A stretch of DNA of 64,000 nucleotides, from positions 19,674,022 through 19,738,021 of the forward strand of contig NC_134465.1 in the NCBI RefSeq assembly GCF_047948215.1. Direction: 5' to 3'. The notes under the pieces are model-generated. The model saw only the letters and a program-made list of their open reading frames with translations, was not told the origin of the DNA and ran no database searches. The stretch comes from Lycorma delicatula. Its lineage: Eukaryota > Arthropoda > Insecta > Hemiptera > Fulgoridae. This document shows, piece by piece, positions 34,143-45,670 of this stretch. A program made the translations under genes and the position numbers. The first letter of the stretch is position 1. Each line of letters opens with the position of its first letter.

Positions 34143-34459
34143 TAAAATACATATAAAGATAAACTGATTATTTAGAGTAAGTAACTGTGATGAGGAAATA
34201 TTTCTATTAAAAAAAATCAACGTAAACCAATAAATGATACACAAATAAAAAGGTTATATATTATAAATTTATTGACAGAGTATTCATGTAGATCAAAATT
34301 AAATTAATTCTTTATTTATATTTAAAGGCGGCATCATAATTTAATCAAATAAAAAGCTAAAGATTCACTGAACATTTTTTTTTATAAAGATCCTTTTTGC
34401 AAACATCAGTAAAATCCTTGCAATGTATACGTTATTAATTTAAATACAATTTTATTTAT

Positions 34460-34625
34460 TTTTTTTTTACAGGCATTAGGGCATCAACTGCTTTGATCAC
34501 TGGCCCGATGGAAATTTGTAGCGTATGAAAAATTTCATGCCTGACCAGGATTCGAACTCGGTACCTCCGGATGGAAGGCTGAGATGCTACCACTCGCAAC
34601 GGAGCACGGAATTTTTCGTCTTATT
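34460..34625 (-). repeat. SINE-B copy
   Basis: Minus-strand head 'gagtggtagcatctcagcc' (A-box), 'ccatccggaggtaccg', B-box 'gagttcgaatcctggtcagg', then 'catgaaatttttcatacgc', a body reading 'ctacaaatttccatcgggcc', and a tail ending in an A-rich run (T-run at 34,460-34,470 on the plus strand). The tail differs from that of the SINE-B copy at 58,616-58,735. Confidence 0.75.
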
Positions 34626-35246
34626 TCTTAAAATTGTCAATTTTTTTTAATTTCAATAAAAAAAAATTAATTAAAACTTTATATATAAAAAAAAATAGTT
34701 TCTCATCTATATACAATGTAAAACCACATTTAAATCATATAAAGATTGTAGATAAGAAAGAAATAACTGAATAAATGGAAAAAAATTATCTTAAAAAAAA
34801 TTACAGTTAACATAAAATAGAAATATTTAAACAAAATTTCATTTTGTTTGTTTTCATTTTAATTTTGTAGTTCTAACAAAAAAAAAAAAAAATAGAGGAA
34901 AAAAATCTTTAAAAATAAAAATACTCCTGCTGGTTAAAACCATAAATTTTTTTCTACGAACTTGTTTCTATGTTACTAAACTTTGAACTAAAGAAAGAAA
35001 ATAAAAGATAAAGCAACATATCTACTTTAGTAAGTGCATTTTTACTATTTTTACTGTAATTACAACAAAATAAGTAGAAATACAGTAATGAAGAAAATAG
35101 CAAAGTAAAGAAATTTTTTACTGTTTTTATTTTTATTTTTATAGATTACCTCGTTATTTCAGTTTATTTTTCTTTATTTAATCCTTTTGTTTTTATAATT
35201 TAAAATAATCAAACAAATAAAACGATTGAAATATTTAAACAATATA
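34626..35246. other. AT-rich interval with no gene recognised
   Basis: Homopolymer-rich AT sequence. Nothing supported. Confidence 0.5.
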
Positions 35247-35400
35247 ATAAAATTACGATTAATTTTTATATATACATATAATTCAATTATGGTAGTTATT
35301 ATTTTAATCGTAATTATATTCCTCTTTAAAATGGCAGAATAGCCGAAAGCGTTCGAGGAAATTAAACTGGAATTTGTTAAGCTGTTTTTTAAAATTATAT
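35247..35400 (+). repeat. Penelope-like terminal repeat, upstream copy
   Basis: Reads 'ggcagaatagccgaaagcg', then 'ttcgaggaaattaaactgg' and 'tttgttaagctgtttttt', closely matched downstream at 36,714-36,772. Confidence 0.75.
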
Positions 35401-36189
35401 ATAACAGATATATACTGAATTTCATTTGCATTTCAGTGGTATAGTGATTCTGTATATGTAACTACATATTTGCCTTTAACTTCAGCTTGTAAGTCTGGAA
35501 TAGAATGCTTGTTTCTAACAGATGGCTATTAATTTTTTTGTTAACGTTCTTGTGATTCATCGTATCTCCTACAGTCTTTTTTAATTATATACTTACGTAA
35601 AAGTTTTTTTGGTAGTTTTTCGATTTAAATTTTGCCCCGCTGCTAAAAGTAAAAATAAATAAAAATTATTACATATTTTTATGAGAATAAGAACTACATT
35701 TATAATTTTATGTGTATATTTGTGTGTGTGTGTGTATGTATACGTACTACGTACGTCTGTGTGCATGCGCGCACGCGTTTTAATAACAATTTACTTTTCT
35801 ATAACAAATACAAAATAATATATATTAAATGCAATATTACATAACACAATACAAATTTTCTGTAACGGATAAATATTGTATAATTTAAATTATATTCTAT
35901 TTTTTACATAATCGTTTCCCGAGTTTTATTTTAGTTTTAGTTTTTCTCTTATATATAATTTACTTTCTAATTTGAAGTACAATCTATCTATTAAATTTGT
36001 ATTATATCCGTTCGATGTGACAACGTATTTATTTAATACTATGGTATTGAGTTTGAAAGTTTAGAGAGAGATTTAATAAAATATCAAAATCATTTAATCT
36101 AAAAACAGCATATAAAACTAATAATAAAATCATAAATACATTAATAATAAATATCCAACTAAAAGTCAAATAAATGGTAGTAAAAATAA

Positions 36190-36460
36190 TTTAAACGAAC
36201 TGGGAATATGCCAAAAATGTGAAGATTGCGAATTACGATATATTAATATGAGCAATCGATCATTTTTAATCAGAACTAAGGAACACATTAATTGTATAAC
36301 AAAGAAATATAAAGAGCGTTCAAATTTCGCTAAACATATATCGGAAAAAAGTATAATTATGATCCATATAAATGTACGGAAATATTGGATTATTCTAATA
36401 ATTACTATAACACTTTTAATCTCCAAAAATTCCATATATACGATATTAATAACAAATTAA
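36190..36460 (+). pseudogene. GIY-YIG endonuclease remnant of Penelope-like element
   Basis: The plus frame reads 'CQKCEDCELRYINMSNRSFL', then 'IRTKEHINCI' and 'ERSNFAKHISEKS'. Spacing matches the GIY-YIG nuclease of Penelope-like elements: a CxxC pair, a degenerate 'YIG' (here 'YIN'), the 'RxxEH' arginine/glutamate helix and the 'FAxH' block. The first ATG in frame is at 36,248, but homology starts upstream near 36,190, so the start is lost. The C-terminal part after about 36,355 no longer resembles the domain. No RT is in frame upstream, hence a relic. Confidence 0.65.
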
Positions 36461-36626
36461 TAAACGAACAAGTTAAGTTCGATGATGATATTTTGTATAA
36501 GCAGATAACGAACAATAATAATTAAGTTTGCTAATTTGATTCCACAATTTATAGAGCTCATAACAATCGAAAAAATATTACAATACAGACGTAGTCAGCT
36601 GGACTTACACTTTGTTTTTTGACGAA

Positions 36627-36775
36627 TAATAAAATGACGATCAATTGTTGTATATATAATTCAATTATGGTAGTTTTATAATTTTAATCGTAATTATATT
36701 TCTCTTGAAGATGACAGAATAGCCGAAAGGGTTCGAGGAAATTGAACTGAAATTTGGTAAGCTGTTTCTTTAAAC
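36627..36775 (+). repeat. Penelope-like terminal repeat, downstream copy
   Basis: Second direct repeat, following the GIY-YIG remnant by about 165 bp as expected for the 3' end of the element. Confidence 0.75.
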
Positions 36776-37440
36776 AGTATATATATTTGACACAATCATT
36801 CTATTCGCACACAGACAGGCTGTACAATGTACAACATTACGTTGAGAGTAATAAAGTTCGAGTTTCTTATTTATCAAATATTTTTAATCCAGGATATTTA
36901 TTAATCTTTAATTGAGAACCGATCTCAATCAATTAATTACCCTCGTTTGGCAAAGAGACGAAATTTAACTCGATGATATGGATTTTGGAAATAAAAAAGA
37001 TTATTTAAACTCTTATATATCTAGTTTAAGTCAATTGGTATCAACAAAAAATAAACAGTATTAAGTTGGATATAGAAAGTACGAAATTTTTTTATTGTAC
37101 AATGCAATAAAATATGTCTTTTTAATTGTATAATACGAATGAGTAGCGTTTGGAACGGAAAGGAACGCGTTTGGAAAGAATGGCGGGCGTTTCAATATTT
37201 CTCCCTACAAATCGCAGAGCCTGGACAATGTCCCTTGCTGCTGTAACTTTCTATTATCGGGCGGGTTTCATGGGTTATTTAGTGGCGGTTTTAAATTTTA
37301 AGTTTTATTTATGAACGGATTTGGTGATTTGCTTTCCTATCCGTCTGGACCAGCGTGAAAATTATTTATTGAGTCTGACTGCGGAGATTTATTTTAAATT
37401 TGAGTACTTATATACAAACGATAAAAACAACAAACCAAGA
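36776..37440. other. interval with no gene recognised
   Basis: AT-rich with a GC-richer patch at about 37,140-37,280. No open frame or match elsewhere in the window. Confidence 0.45.
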
Positions 37441-37442
37441 AA

Positions 37443-37795
37443 CATTTAAAAATTTCAAAAATCGATATTTTTAAATTATGATCGCCTTCCCAAACCCCAA
37501 TATTGCTTCCAAAACTACTCTTCTTGGTCACTTGTACTATACCTATACTGTTATGCCTAGGAAGACATAATAAAAAAATCGGTTAAAAAATTTACTATAA
37601 ATAAAGTGATATCTTTTTAACATTTTTCCTGGTTTTTTGTAGGTTTCATTATTTTTTATGACTTCTCCTAAGCACAATCGTAATGCAAGTGACCACACAG
37701 AATACTAAGGCGGCAATATTGTGGGTAAGGAGCAAATTAAAATTTTTAAAAATATAGATTTTTTTGAATTTTATAATAATTTAATTTTGAAATTT
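37443..37795. mobile_element. palindromic (foldback) MITE
   Basis: About 130-bp arms at 37,443-37,572 and 37,660-37,795 are imperfect reverse complements: for example 'ttggtcacttg' versus 'caagtgaccac', 'cccaatattgc' versus 'gcaatattgtgg', and 'taggaagacataat' versus 'atgacttctccta'. The loop is about 85 bp and AT-rich. No ORF is present. Confidence 0.75.
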
Positions 37796-37847
37796 AAGAA
37801 TAAATAACCAATATCGAGAAAATATAACAGCTTCGTTGCCAGTTTTT

Positions 37848-38292
37848 TTACTTCCTTGTACGAAGTAACGGAAATATTGTGATTGCGAAAAATTTCGGTA
37901 ATCAGACTTCAACGGAAATATTCATTTTGACCATCCCTGAATCCATTTTGACTAGTTTCGGGGTGACGTCTGTATGTACGTATGTATATCGCATAACTCA
38001 AAAACGATTAACCGTAAGATGTTGAATTTTTAGATTTAGGACTGTTGTAACATCTCCTCTCCTTTTTTGTTTTTTTAACTTTTTTTAAAATTTAAATTGA
38101 TTTATTAATAATTATTAATCTCTGATTGTAAAAAGATTTTTACGATGAATAATAATTCAATAACAATAAAAAAATATAAGAAGTTATTAGTGAAATAAAA
38201 TTTTATGTTATTTTCAATTAAAAATAAAATTGTATATGTAATTTAACAGGCGTACAAGGAAGTTATTATGTGTTCAATCAGATTTTTCTTTT
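37848..38292 (+). repeat. Repeat A copy 6, internally deleted
   Basis: Both ends are present ('acttccttgtacgaagtaac' and 'ggcgtacaaggaagttat'), but the central 'tccaaaatccaaa'/'ttggttccagag' part is missing. The outer boundary 'atcagatttttc' abuts the truncated RTE copy. Confidence 0.85.
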
Positions 38293-38326
38293 AGACACGA
38301 AAAAAACCTGCCGTATTACATATCAT

Positions 38327-39099
38327 CAGCTACGATTTGCTGATGAAAAAGTAATTCTAGCCGGGAGTAAAATAGATTTAGAAAAAAACAACGAATGGCA
38401 TGGATGAAGGCCTACGAAAGAACTAGCGCATGAAAATAAACAAGAACAAAACGAAAGTAATGAAATGTAGTAGAAATTACGAAGATGGACCACTGAATGT
38501 AAAAATAGGGGGAGAAAAGATTATGGGGGTAGAAGAATTTTATTTGGGAAGTAGAATTATTAAAGATGGACGAAGCAGGAGGAATAGAAAATGCCAAATA
38601 GCACAGGCGAAACGAGCTTTTAGTTAAAAATATAATTTTCTTACATCAAAAATTAATTTAAACATCAGGAAAGCATTTTTGAAAGTATATGTTTGGAGCG
38701 TAGCTTTATATGGAAGTGAAACTTGGACGATCGGAGTACATGAGAAGAAAAGAAGAGCTTTTGAAATGCGGTGCTATAGGAGAATGTTAAAAATCAGATG
38801 GGTGGATAAAGTGACAAATAAAGGGATATTGCGTCAAACTGATGAAAAAAGAAGCATTTGGAAAAATATAGCTGAAAGAAGAGACAGACTTATAGGCTAC
38901 ATATTAAGGCATCCTGGAATAGTCGCTTTGATGTTGGAGGGACAGGCAGATAGGTAAAATTGTGCAGGCAGGCAACGTTTGGGAGACAAATTGTTAGGGA
39001 TGTAGGATTTAGGGAGTATACTGAAATGAAACGACATGCACTAGATAGGGAATCTTGGAGAGCTGCAACAAACCAGTCAAATGACTGAAGAAAAAAAAG
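38327..39099 (+). pseudogene. 5'-truncated RTE-clade LINE copy
   Basis: Matches 29,825-30,600 of the intact element: 'gctacgatttgctgatga', 'ggaccactgaatgtaaaaat', 'tggagcgtagctttatatgg', 'catcctggaatagtcgc', ending in the same 'cagtcaaatgactgaaga' plus A-run. It starts at the FADD region (the second aspartate codon is now 'gaa'). It has several frameshifts and stops, including stops near 38,623 and 38,955. 'agacacgaaaa' at 38,293-38,303 and 'agacatgaaaa' at 39,100-39,110 may be a target-site duplication with one mismatch. Confidence 0.9.
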
Positions 39100-39110
39100 A
39101 CATGAAAATA

Positions 39111-40384
39111 TTTTACTTATCTAAACATCATTTGAACAAACGCTGGATTAGAAACCTAGTGTTTTACTAATGAATTTTCATCGGGTAATAATTTTTTTTT
39201 ACGATATGAAAATATTATACGTAAATAGGATAGTTGAAAGAGAACTAACATTAATGAATAACAAATACAAAAGGCAACAAAAGAATGTTTCATAATGCAG
39301 TACAAAAAAATAACTTTACAAAACGTATTACAGACAACAATATAAAATAAATTCATGAATCTTTAAAAAAAAGACCACGAGCATTGTATTTCTTTCCTGA
39401 CCTCTTCTAACTTATACACATACACACACACACAAATTTAGTTACATTTATTCACACGATGCTACCTTCCCCGATTTACCACGTACTTCTTACGTTCAGA
39501 TAAAAAAATAATAATAAAACAACCCCTCTTGCATGACTCAATAGGGCTCGTTTTACTTCCTAAAATCTTACAACTAGAAAGGATAAAAAAAAAGGCCAAG
39601 AATATGTACTACATACAGCAGTACTTCAACCTCTCCCCAATCTACAACCACCTTTCTTCTTTATTGGTGCTCTATTTCCTTTTAAAATGGCTCCCTTGAG
39701 TTTCTGGATTGGTAAAACTAATACTAGAACTCCCAACCTTTGCCTAGTATAGGATTTATATCTCTATTTTTTTAACCGTACTGTACCTATTAGAAAACAT
39801 ATAACGTGTATATTTATACATAAATACATGGTATATTGGTGTCGTAGTCTAGAATTGATTTTATCTGTTGTACATTGTTTATATTTAACATTTTGTTTTT
39901 AAATAGATATTTTAGTAAATTTTTGAAACTGCAATAAGAAAATATTTAGAACTAAAATTTTTAAACCGGTCACTTCTTTTAGTTAAAACGTTTGTTTTAC
40001 AGTTATAATTTATTACACGACTGCCCAAAAATGAGTGTAATGTATTTAGAGTGTATGATCCGCTGAAGCAGCTCATGGAAAAACCGATATAAATATATGA
40101 CCCCGCGTTGGGATCCTTATGTTATTGGGAGTGTCATAGGCTATATAAATGTGTATATATAGATTAAATAAATTAAAAAAATTATACTACATACAAAATT
40201 GTCACTTGCACGCTCTTTAATTAACCTACATATAATGAGCAATGATTTTTTTTTATGGCAGAAGTAGTTTTTAATTTTTAATCTTTATCTCTTGTATTAA
40301 TAAACAGAATTCTTAAGAAAAAGAAAAATGTAAAAAATCGAAAAATACTTCGGTGAAATTTGTTTTATTGAACACCTATATAAA
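39111..40384. other. AT-rich interval with no gene recognised
   Basis: No long frame. Short (CA)n at about 39,416-39,433. Nothing else supported. Confidence 0.5.
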
Positions 40385-40970
40385 TAAATATGTAAATGTT
40401 CGTTAGTTCAAATTTTAAATCTCCGAAGGTTCTTCATCGATCGCTTTGAAATTTTAACACAACGTTGCATTCGAATACGCGTGTGTTTTTATATACCTTC
40501 TATTTATATACTTATCATGTCACAGCTGTGACAGGTAAACACGTTGTTTTGAAAAATAGCGCTATTTGTTGCACGAAAAAGCAACACACTCTATACTAAA
40601 TAACTTACGATTCCATTTCAATGTTTCCGATATATGTGTCCGCTGTAGACTAAAAAACTACTGGACCGATTTACGCGCGGTGAAAAAGGGTGAAAGGAAA
40701 AATCGGGAAAGAGAAAAAGGGAAAAATGAAAGAAAAGGAAAACGAGGAAAAGGAAAAAACTGGAAAAGGAAACGGCAAGGAGAAAAAAGAAAATGGGAAA
40801 ACGAGAATAGATTAGGGATAAAGGGAAATAGGGGAAAGTAAAATGGGGGAAGGAAATGAAAAGGGGATAAGAGGAAATGAGATAAAGAGAAGGGAGAATG
40901 GGGAAAGTGAATAGGGTAAAAGGAAAATGGGAAAAAGGGGAAAAAAAACATTAGGAAATGCAAAGGAGGA
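40385..40970 (+). repeat. Repeat C copy 1 with purine-rich tail
   Basis: Reverse complement of 48,086-48,722. Shared blocks include 'acaacgttgcattcgaa', 'cgattccatttcaatgttt', 'ccgatatatgtgtccgctg' and 'ctactggaccgatttacgcg'. It is followed by about 290 bp of GGGAAA/GAAAAGG-type purine-rich simple sequence. The 91- and 101-codon frames in the purine tract are composition artefacts. Confidence 0.8.
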
Positions 40971-41004
40971 AAAGGAAATAAGTTTTAAGTTATTTATTTG
41001 TTTT

Positions 41005-41720
41005 TACTGCTTTGTACTTAATACGAGAAATTATTGCGATCGTGAAAAAATTCGGTTTTCAGTTTCAACGGAATTTGATCATTCCTAAATCCATTCTGAC
41101 TAGTTTCGGCGTGATGTCTTTACGTACATACGTATATCGCATAACTCAAAAACGATTAGCCGTAAGATGATGAAATTTTGGATTTAGGACTGTTGTAACA
41201 TCTAGTTGTGCACCTCCCCTTTTGATTGCAATCGACTGGACCAACAATTTCCAAAAAAGCCGAAAATCAAATAAAAATTGGATTTTGGACTTTCTCTTAA
41301 TTGCAATAATAAGCCCTCATCGAGAACTTTTCTACGATATGTCATAAGTGGTACTTATTTTCATTTCTTCCAGAGTTATAGACAAGAAAAAGTTTAATTA
41401 ATAAAATATTTAGACCTTACAAGAGATCTTACAAGGATATTTTTGGATTCTCTTGGATCTATTTGGATCTTACAAGAGAGCACATCGGTTCAAATCTAAC
41501 TTCATTTCATTTTTTTTTAATTTTGAATAAATTGGTTTATTCAAAATTAATCTCTGATTATAAAAAGGTTTTACAATAAATAATAATTTAATAAAAAAAA
41601 AAAATGGAAAAAAATCAGAAGTTATTAGTGAAATCAAACTTTATGTACTTTTAAAAATGTGTATATGTAATTTAATAGGCGTATAAGGAAGTCATGTGGG
41701 GGTCCGCATCAGATTTTTTT
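41005..41720 (+). repeat. Repeat A copy 7, near full length
   Basis: Begins 'actgctttgtacttaatacg' and ends 'aggaagtcatgtgggggtcc' then 'gcatcagattttt'. The central part contains a local duplication of 'ttggatcttacaaga' strings near 41,420-41,480. A B-box-like 'cggttcaaatctaac' lies near 41,484. Confidence 0.9.
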
Positions 41721-42668
41721 TTTTGTTTTCTTATTTATTTATGGTTTATATAGTATCGAGATTGGTTAGGTTGAACTGTGGTTAAGATTCCAGGGTTATA
41801 AAAAACCTAGTTAAAATTTCATAATGATTGGTTCAGTACATTTCCCGGATATCGGGAACAAACGAAAAGTTGTTTCTTTATAAAGTAATTAGATAAATTG
41901 ATAAAACACTGGAAATTTACGATAAATTGAAGTTTGCTTGATTTTTATCACTACACTTCAGCGGTTTAAAAATCCGTTTAATTAGCTTTCTCATTATTCT
42001 CTTAAGATAAAAAAATAAATTGTTTTAGATTATAAAAATACAAATAATTACCAACTTTATAAATTTTATTATAAATAAGAAAAGTTCAGAAATACGAAAC
42101 CACATCTATTGTGTTTTTTAAGTTATTTTTTACTGATTTTTCAATAAAAGAAAACTAAGTTTTATTTTATAAGCATTAACAATTATTGTGTGGTAAATAA
42201 CATTAAAATTAATACGGTTAATTTTTAGATTGCATTGAACAGTATACAGTTGTTTTCATTGAAAACGGTCACGATAGCTACACAATTCTGTATATTCAAT
42301 GAAATACAAATATACTGCAAACTATTAACGTCTAGCAGGTAACTATAAACTTCAGAGGTCATTACGGCCCACGTGGTAGAAATGAAACACTGACTTTGTT
42401 GAAACATTTGTAGCTTATGTAGCTGTATAGTGTTTTGTTATTACACAATACTGGTAACCAAAACACAGACACACACACACACACTTAAACAGGTAGGGTC
42501 ATTTACATTAAATACACCTACACTTATGCACTCTTAAGCATAACATTAACTTCTTTCATTATTCCTTGACACAGACATCCGTACAAAGATGTCCGTACAT
42601 TAATTATCAGTATTCAGTTCACATTTATTTCTTTATGTTTATACATATATATATTTGGTCCATTTAAC
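41721..42668. other. AT-rich interval with no gene recognised
   Basis: No supported feature. A short (CA)n tract is at about 42,466-42,484. Confidence 0.5.
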
Positions 42669-42670
42669 AT

Positions 42671-43797
42671 TTTTACTTCCTTATACAAAGTAAAGGAAGT
42701 ATTGTGATCGGGAAACATTTTGGTTTTCATATTTAACGGAAATATCCACTTTGACCATCCCTGAATCCATTTTGACTAGTTTTGGCGTGACGTCTGTACG
42801 TTGGTATGTATGTATGTATGTGCGTATGTATCTCACATAACTCAAAAACGATTAGCCGTAGGATGTTGAAACTTTTGATTTAGCAGTGTTGTAATATGTA
42901 GTTGTGTACCTCCCTTTTTGATTGCGATCGAAATTAAAATAAAAATTTTATTTCATGAAATATTTGGATCTTAAAGGGAAGGCACATCGGTTCGAATCAG
43001 ACTTCATCTCCTTTTGTTTTTTTAACTTTTCTGTTTTTTTAATTTAAATATATTGGTTTAATAGTTATTAACTTATAAAAATATTTTAGAATAAATAATA
43101 ATTCATTGATAAAAATTAAATAAATAATTATTTGTGAAATAAAATTAGAAGTAAAATAAAATAAAAATAACAGATTTGGAGAAACATCTGATTATTTACA
43201 TTAATTGAAAATTATAATTTGTAATTGTATTATTTTTTGATTTTCTTAGCAAATTGTTATAAAAATTGTAATTTATTTTTAAAAAAAATCATTTTATTTA
43301 ATTATTTGACAGAAAAATAAAATATATTTTTGAAATGTATTCAATATAATGTGATTGTTGAACTTTTTTTTCATTTTTGCGCAATGCACAAGATTTCTGG
43401 TGTTGTATAAATAAAAGTTAATAATAATTAAACTATTTTGTTTAGTGAACTCCTGCATACCGGTTACAAATATTAATTTTGACCTTACGGCGTAGAATAA
43501 TCACTTTTTATTACTAGATTACTTGGTAAACAATTTATTTAACGAGTAATCAAGAAGGGACTTTTACTCTAACCTAATATTTCAAGTAAGATTGTTGAAT
43601 TAATAATTGTATAAATACTTGATGTTGATAAAAACTAATATTTCAGCAGTCGTGTAACTGTCCACTTTATTAAAGAATTGGAGGATCGTTTCTCAGCTTC
43701 AAATGAAATAAATTTAAATGAAGTGCAGCAAAAAATGTGTATATGTAATTTAATAGGCGTACAAGGAAGTAATGTGATGTCCACATCAGATTTTTTT
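42671..43797 (+). repeat. Repeat A copy 8, split by ~580-bp insertion
   Basis: The family start 'acttccttatacaaagtaaa' at 42,675 runs, with a central deletion near 42,930, to about 43,151. The family end 'aaatgtgtatatgtaattta' to 'gatgtccacatcagattttt' stands at 43,731-43,797. The intervening 43,152-43,728 has no counterpart in other copies. Confidence 0.8.
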
Positions 43798-44289
43798 CTT
43801 TTGAATATGAACAGTTTATATTTGTATATAACTTAACGTATATTTTTTTCTATTTTTTCTAATTAAAACAGGATAAATTAGCCAGAATAAAATTCCTGAA
43901 ATTAATATTATAATAAGAAATTTTGTATGGAAATATAATCGAACCCAGACGACTGTTACGAATGAAACATGAAAATTCTACCATTTTATTAGTGAGATGA
44001 TGTTCAGCGTGTAATTATTAAAATGACTAAAAGTATTTTTTATGAATTTAATAAATTTGTTTTAATATTTACTAGAAGAGCTCACAAGAAATAACAATAT
44101 AAAGTTTATCATAAAAAATAATTTTTTTTTTGGATGCTGTTGAATTTTGAAGGAAAACAAAATTTAAAAATCTTATAAAGAAGGTTTTTAAGAAAACAGT
44201 TTACTTTTAATTGTTATTTTAATCTGTAAAAATAAAAATATAACAGTTTAATAATAAGATGCTGCCAACTAGTCAGCGAGTAAAATTAA
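43798..44289. other. AT-rich interval with no gene recognised
   Basis: No frame or repeat match. Confidence 0.5.
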
Positions 44290-45062
44290 AAAAAATCCCT
44301 TTCGGTACGTCAGAAGGCAGAGGTAGATTTCACACGTGCTAAGTAGGGGATAAAAAATATTTCGACCTTAAAGTTAAGAAAAACTTCACATTTACTCGAT
44401 ATGACAATGGTTGCACGTGAAAAAAGTTTCACGTGTTTAGCATTTGACAAGACCAGTCTTCCTACAATTCCAGCAACATTTTGGTCTCCCTTGCCGTAAG
44501 GATTGATCATATAAAAATTTTTGTTTCAGACAAAATTTAGGTAATGTTTAGAGGACTAACGACCACTTTAAACCGATTCGATGCTTTGCCTATTACGTAT
44601 AAGGAGGTATGATTTTGTTTTGTCTTCAAAACCCCGTTTTTTCCACCCCCTAAGCGAATGGTTGGTGATATCAAAAGACTTTACTAAGATAGGTTTTAGG
44701 CCCTTATCCAAAGAATAGTAGGAACTTTAAACGAGTTCGTTATTTTACTTAATAAGAAAGTTATAGTGATATTTTATTTTTTCGAAAAAACACCCTCCAT
44801 TTCCACTCCCATGGTCCGGTTTTGCCCGTTAATGAACTCAACCGAGAATTTGGGTCGCTATATTTTATGTATCAATTTGAAAGTGGTTGGCGAAAAATTA
44901 CGGCACATGTCATGTCCACAAGAATGTAAAATTTATAAACTTTTGAATCGACGGTGGTTTTGGGGTCTGGGGATGTGAAACACGAAGGTATGTCGAAATT
45001 TTCCGGAAGTTGAATCATGGTACCCATTAGAATAGGTAGCTTTCTTATGAAATCTACACAAA
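44290..45062 (+). repeat. Repeat B copy 3, full length
   Basis: Complete copy from 'aaatccctttcggtacgtc' to 'cattagaataggtagctttc'. The central microsatellite of other copies is reduced to 'aatttataaac', so it is not part of the original element. Confidence 0.9.
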
Positions 45063-45189
45063 AACAATATAATCGAATTCAACCAATTAGAACTCAAATG
45101 AAAATATTAAATCGGTATTATATATTTATATTGTAAGGAAGCCAGAATAAACTATATAACGAGTTTTTTTTTCAGGTAAAAGACAGAGA

Positions 45190-45670
45190 GAGAAAATAAA
45201 GAAAGAAGAATCTAGAGGGAAGTGAAAGGGATTCGTTATTCAGAATAGCGGATCCGTTTAACAATTTCTTCTTTATAATACAGACAATGGCAGCTCCAAA
45301 AACTCCTCTTCGACAAGAAGGATTACAGGACCAGAAAAAGAACTTATAGAAATACGTAAGGCGCTGACAATGAAAATTATTATGTTAAACAATTAAAAAA
45401 GACGAGAAGGACTGGTTTTGCAAGCCAGAAGGTACAAATATTGCCGGGGACCAGCGGACAGAATCAGCAGTTTTACACGGGCAAGTTCGGGGCAGTCGTG
45501 ATAACAGCGAAAACAGTAAGCGTGTGGTAAAACGACCGAAGTGTGTGTGTCACGATTATTCTATTTCGGACAGTGGTTGAGTACAATAAACTGTTCGGTA
45601 GTAATTACGAGTGAAATGGCACTATTCTCTATTCTATTCATTCATAAAGCGTAGAGTAGTTCATTTTTAA
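45190..45670 (+). repeat. Repeat E copy 1
   Basis: GC-richer block homologous, at roughly two-thirds identity by eye, to the reverse complement of 55,250-55,790. Shared strings include 'cggatccgtttaacaat', 'gacaatgaaaattatta', 'ttttgcaagccaga' and 'cagtaagcgtgtg'. A shifted frame gives 'GADNENYYV', present as 'GADDENYYV' in the other copy, which hints at an old coding exon or LTR-flanking ORF. I do not recognise the family. Confidence 0.6.

Larger units (their letters stand above)
35247..36775 (+). mobile_element. Penelope-like element remnant with direct terminal repeats
   Basis: Two direct repeats of about 150 bp (35,247-35,400 and 36,627-36,775; offset 1,378 bp at 'attcaattatgg') flank a region that ends in a GIY-YIG-like remnant. 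Shared blocks include 'ttttaatcgtaattatatt', 'gacagaatagccgaaag'-type and 'gttcgaggaaatt'. Penelope-like elements typically have RT plus C-terminal GIY-YIG endonuclease and LTR-like repeats from tandem insertion. No RT remnant is visible in 35,400-36,180. Confidence 0.65.

Noticed and set aside
34520..34610. Possible minus-strand tRNA gene
   Set aside because: A- and B-boxes are present, but the flanks match SINE-B copies and end in an A-tract. I do not see a cloverleaf with a 7-bp acceptor stem.
40566..40963. 91- and 101-codon frames rich in K/E/R/G or F/P/S
   Set aside because: Produced by the GGGAAA-type purine tract of Repeat C.
45150..45310. Host exon preceded by a polypyrimidine-AG acceptor near 45,170
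   Set aside because: The same block occurs inverted at 55,250-55,790, and the acceptor-like string lies outside the shared region. A repeat is the simpler explanation.
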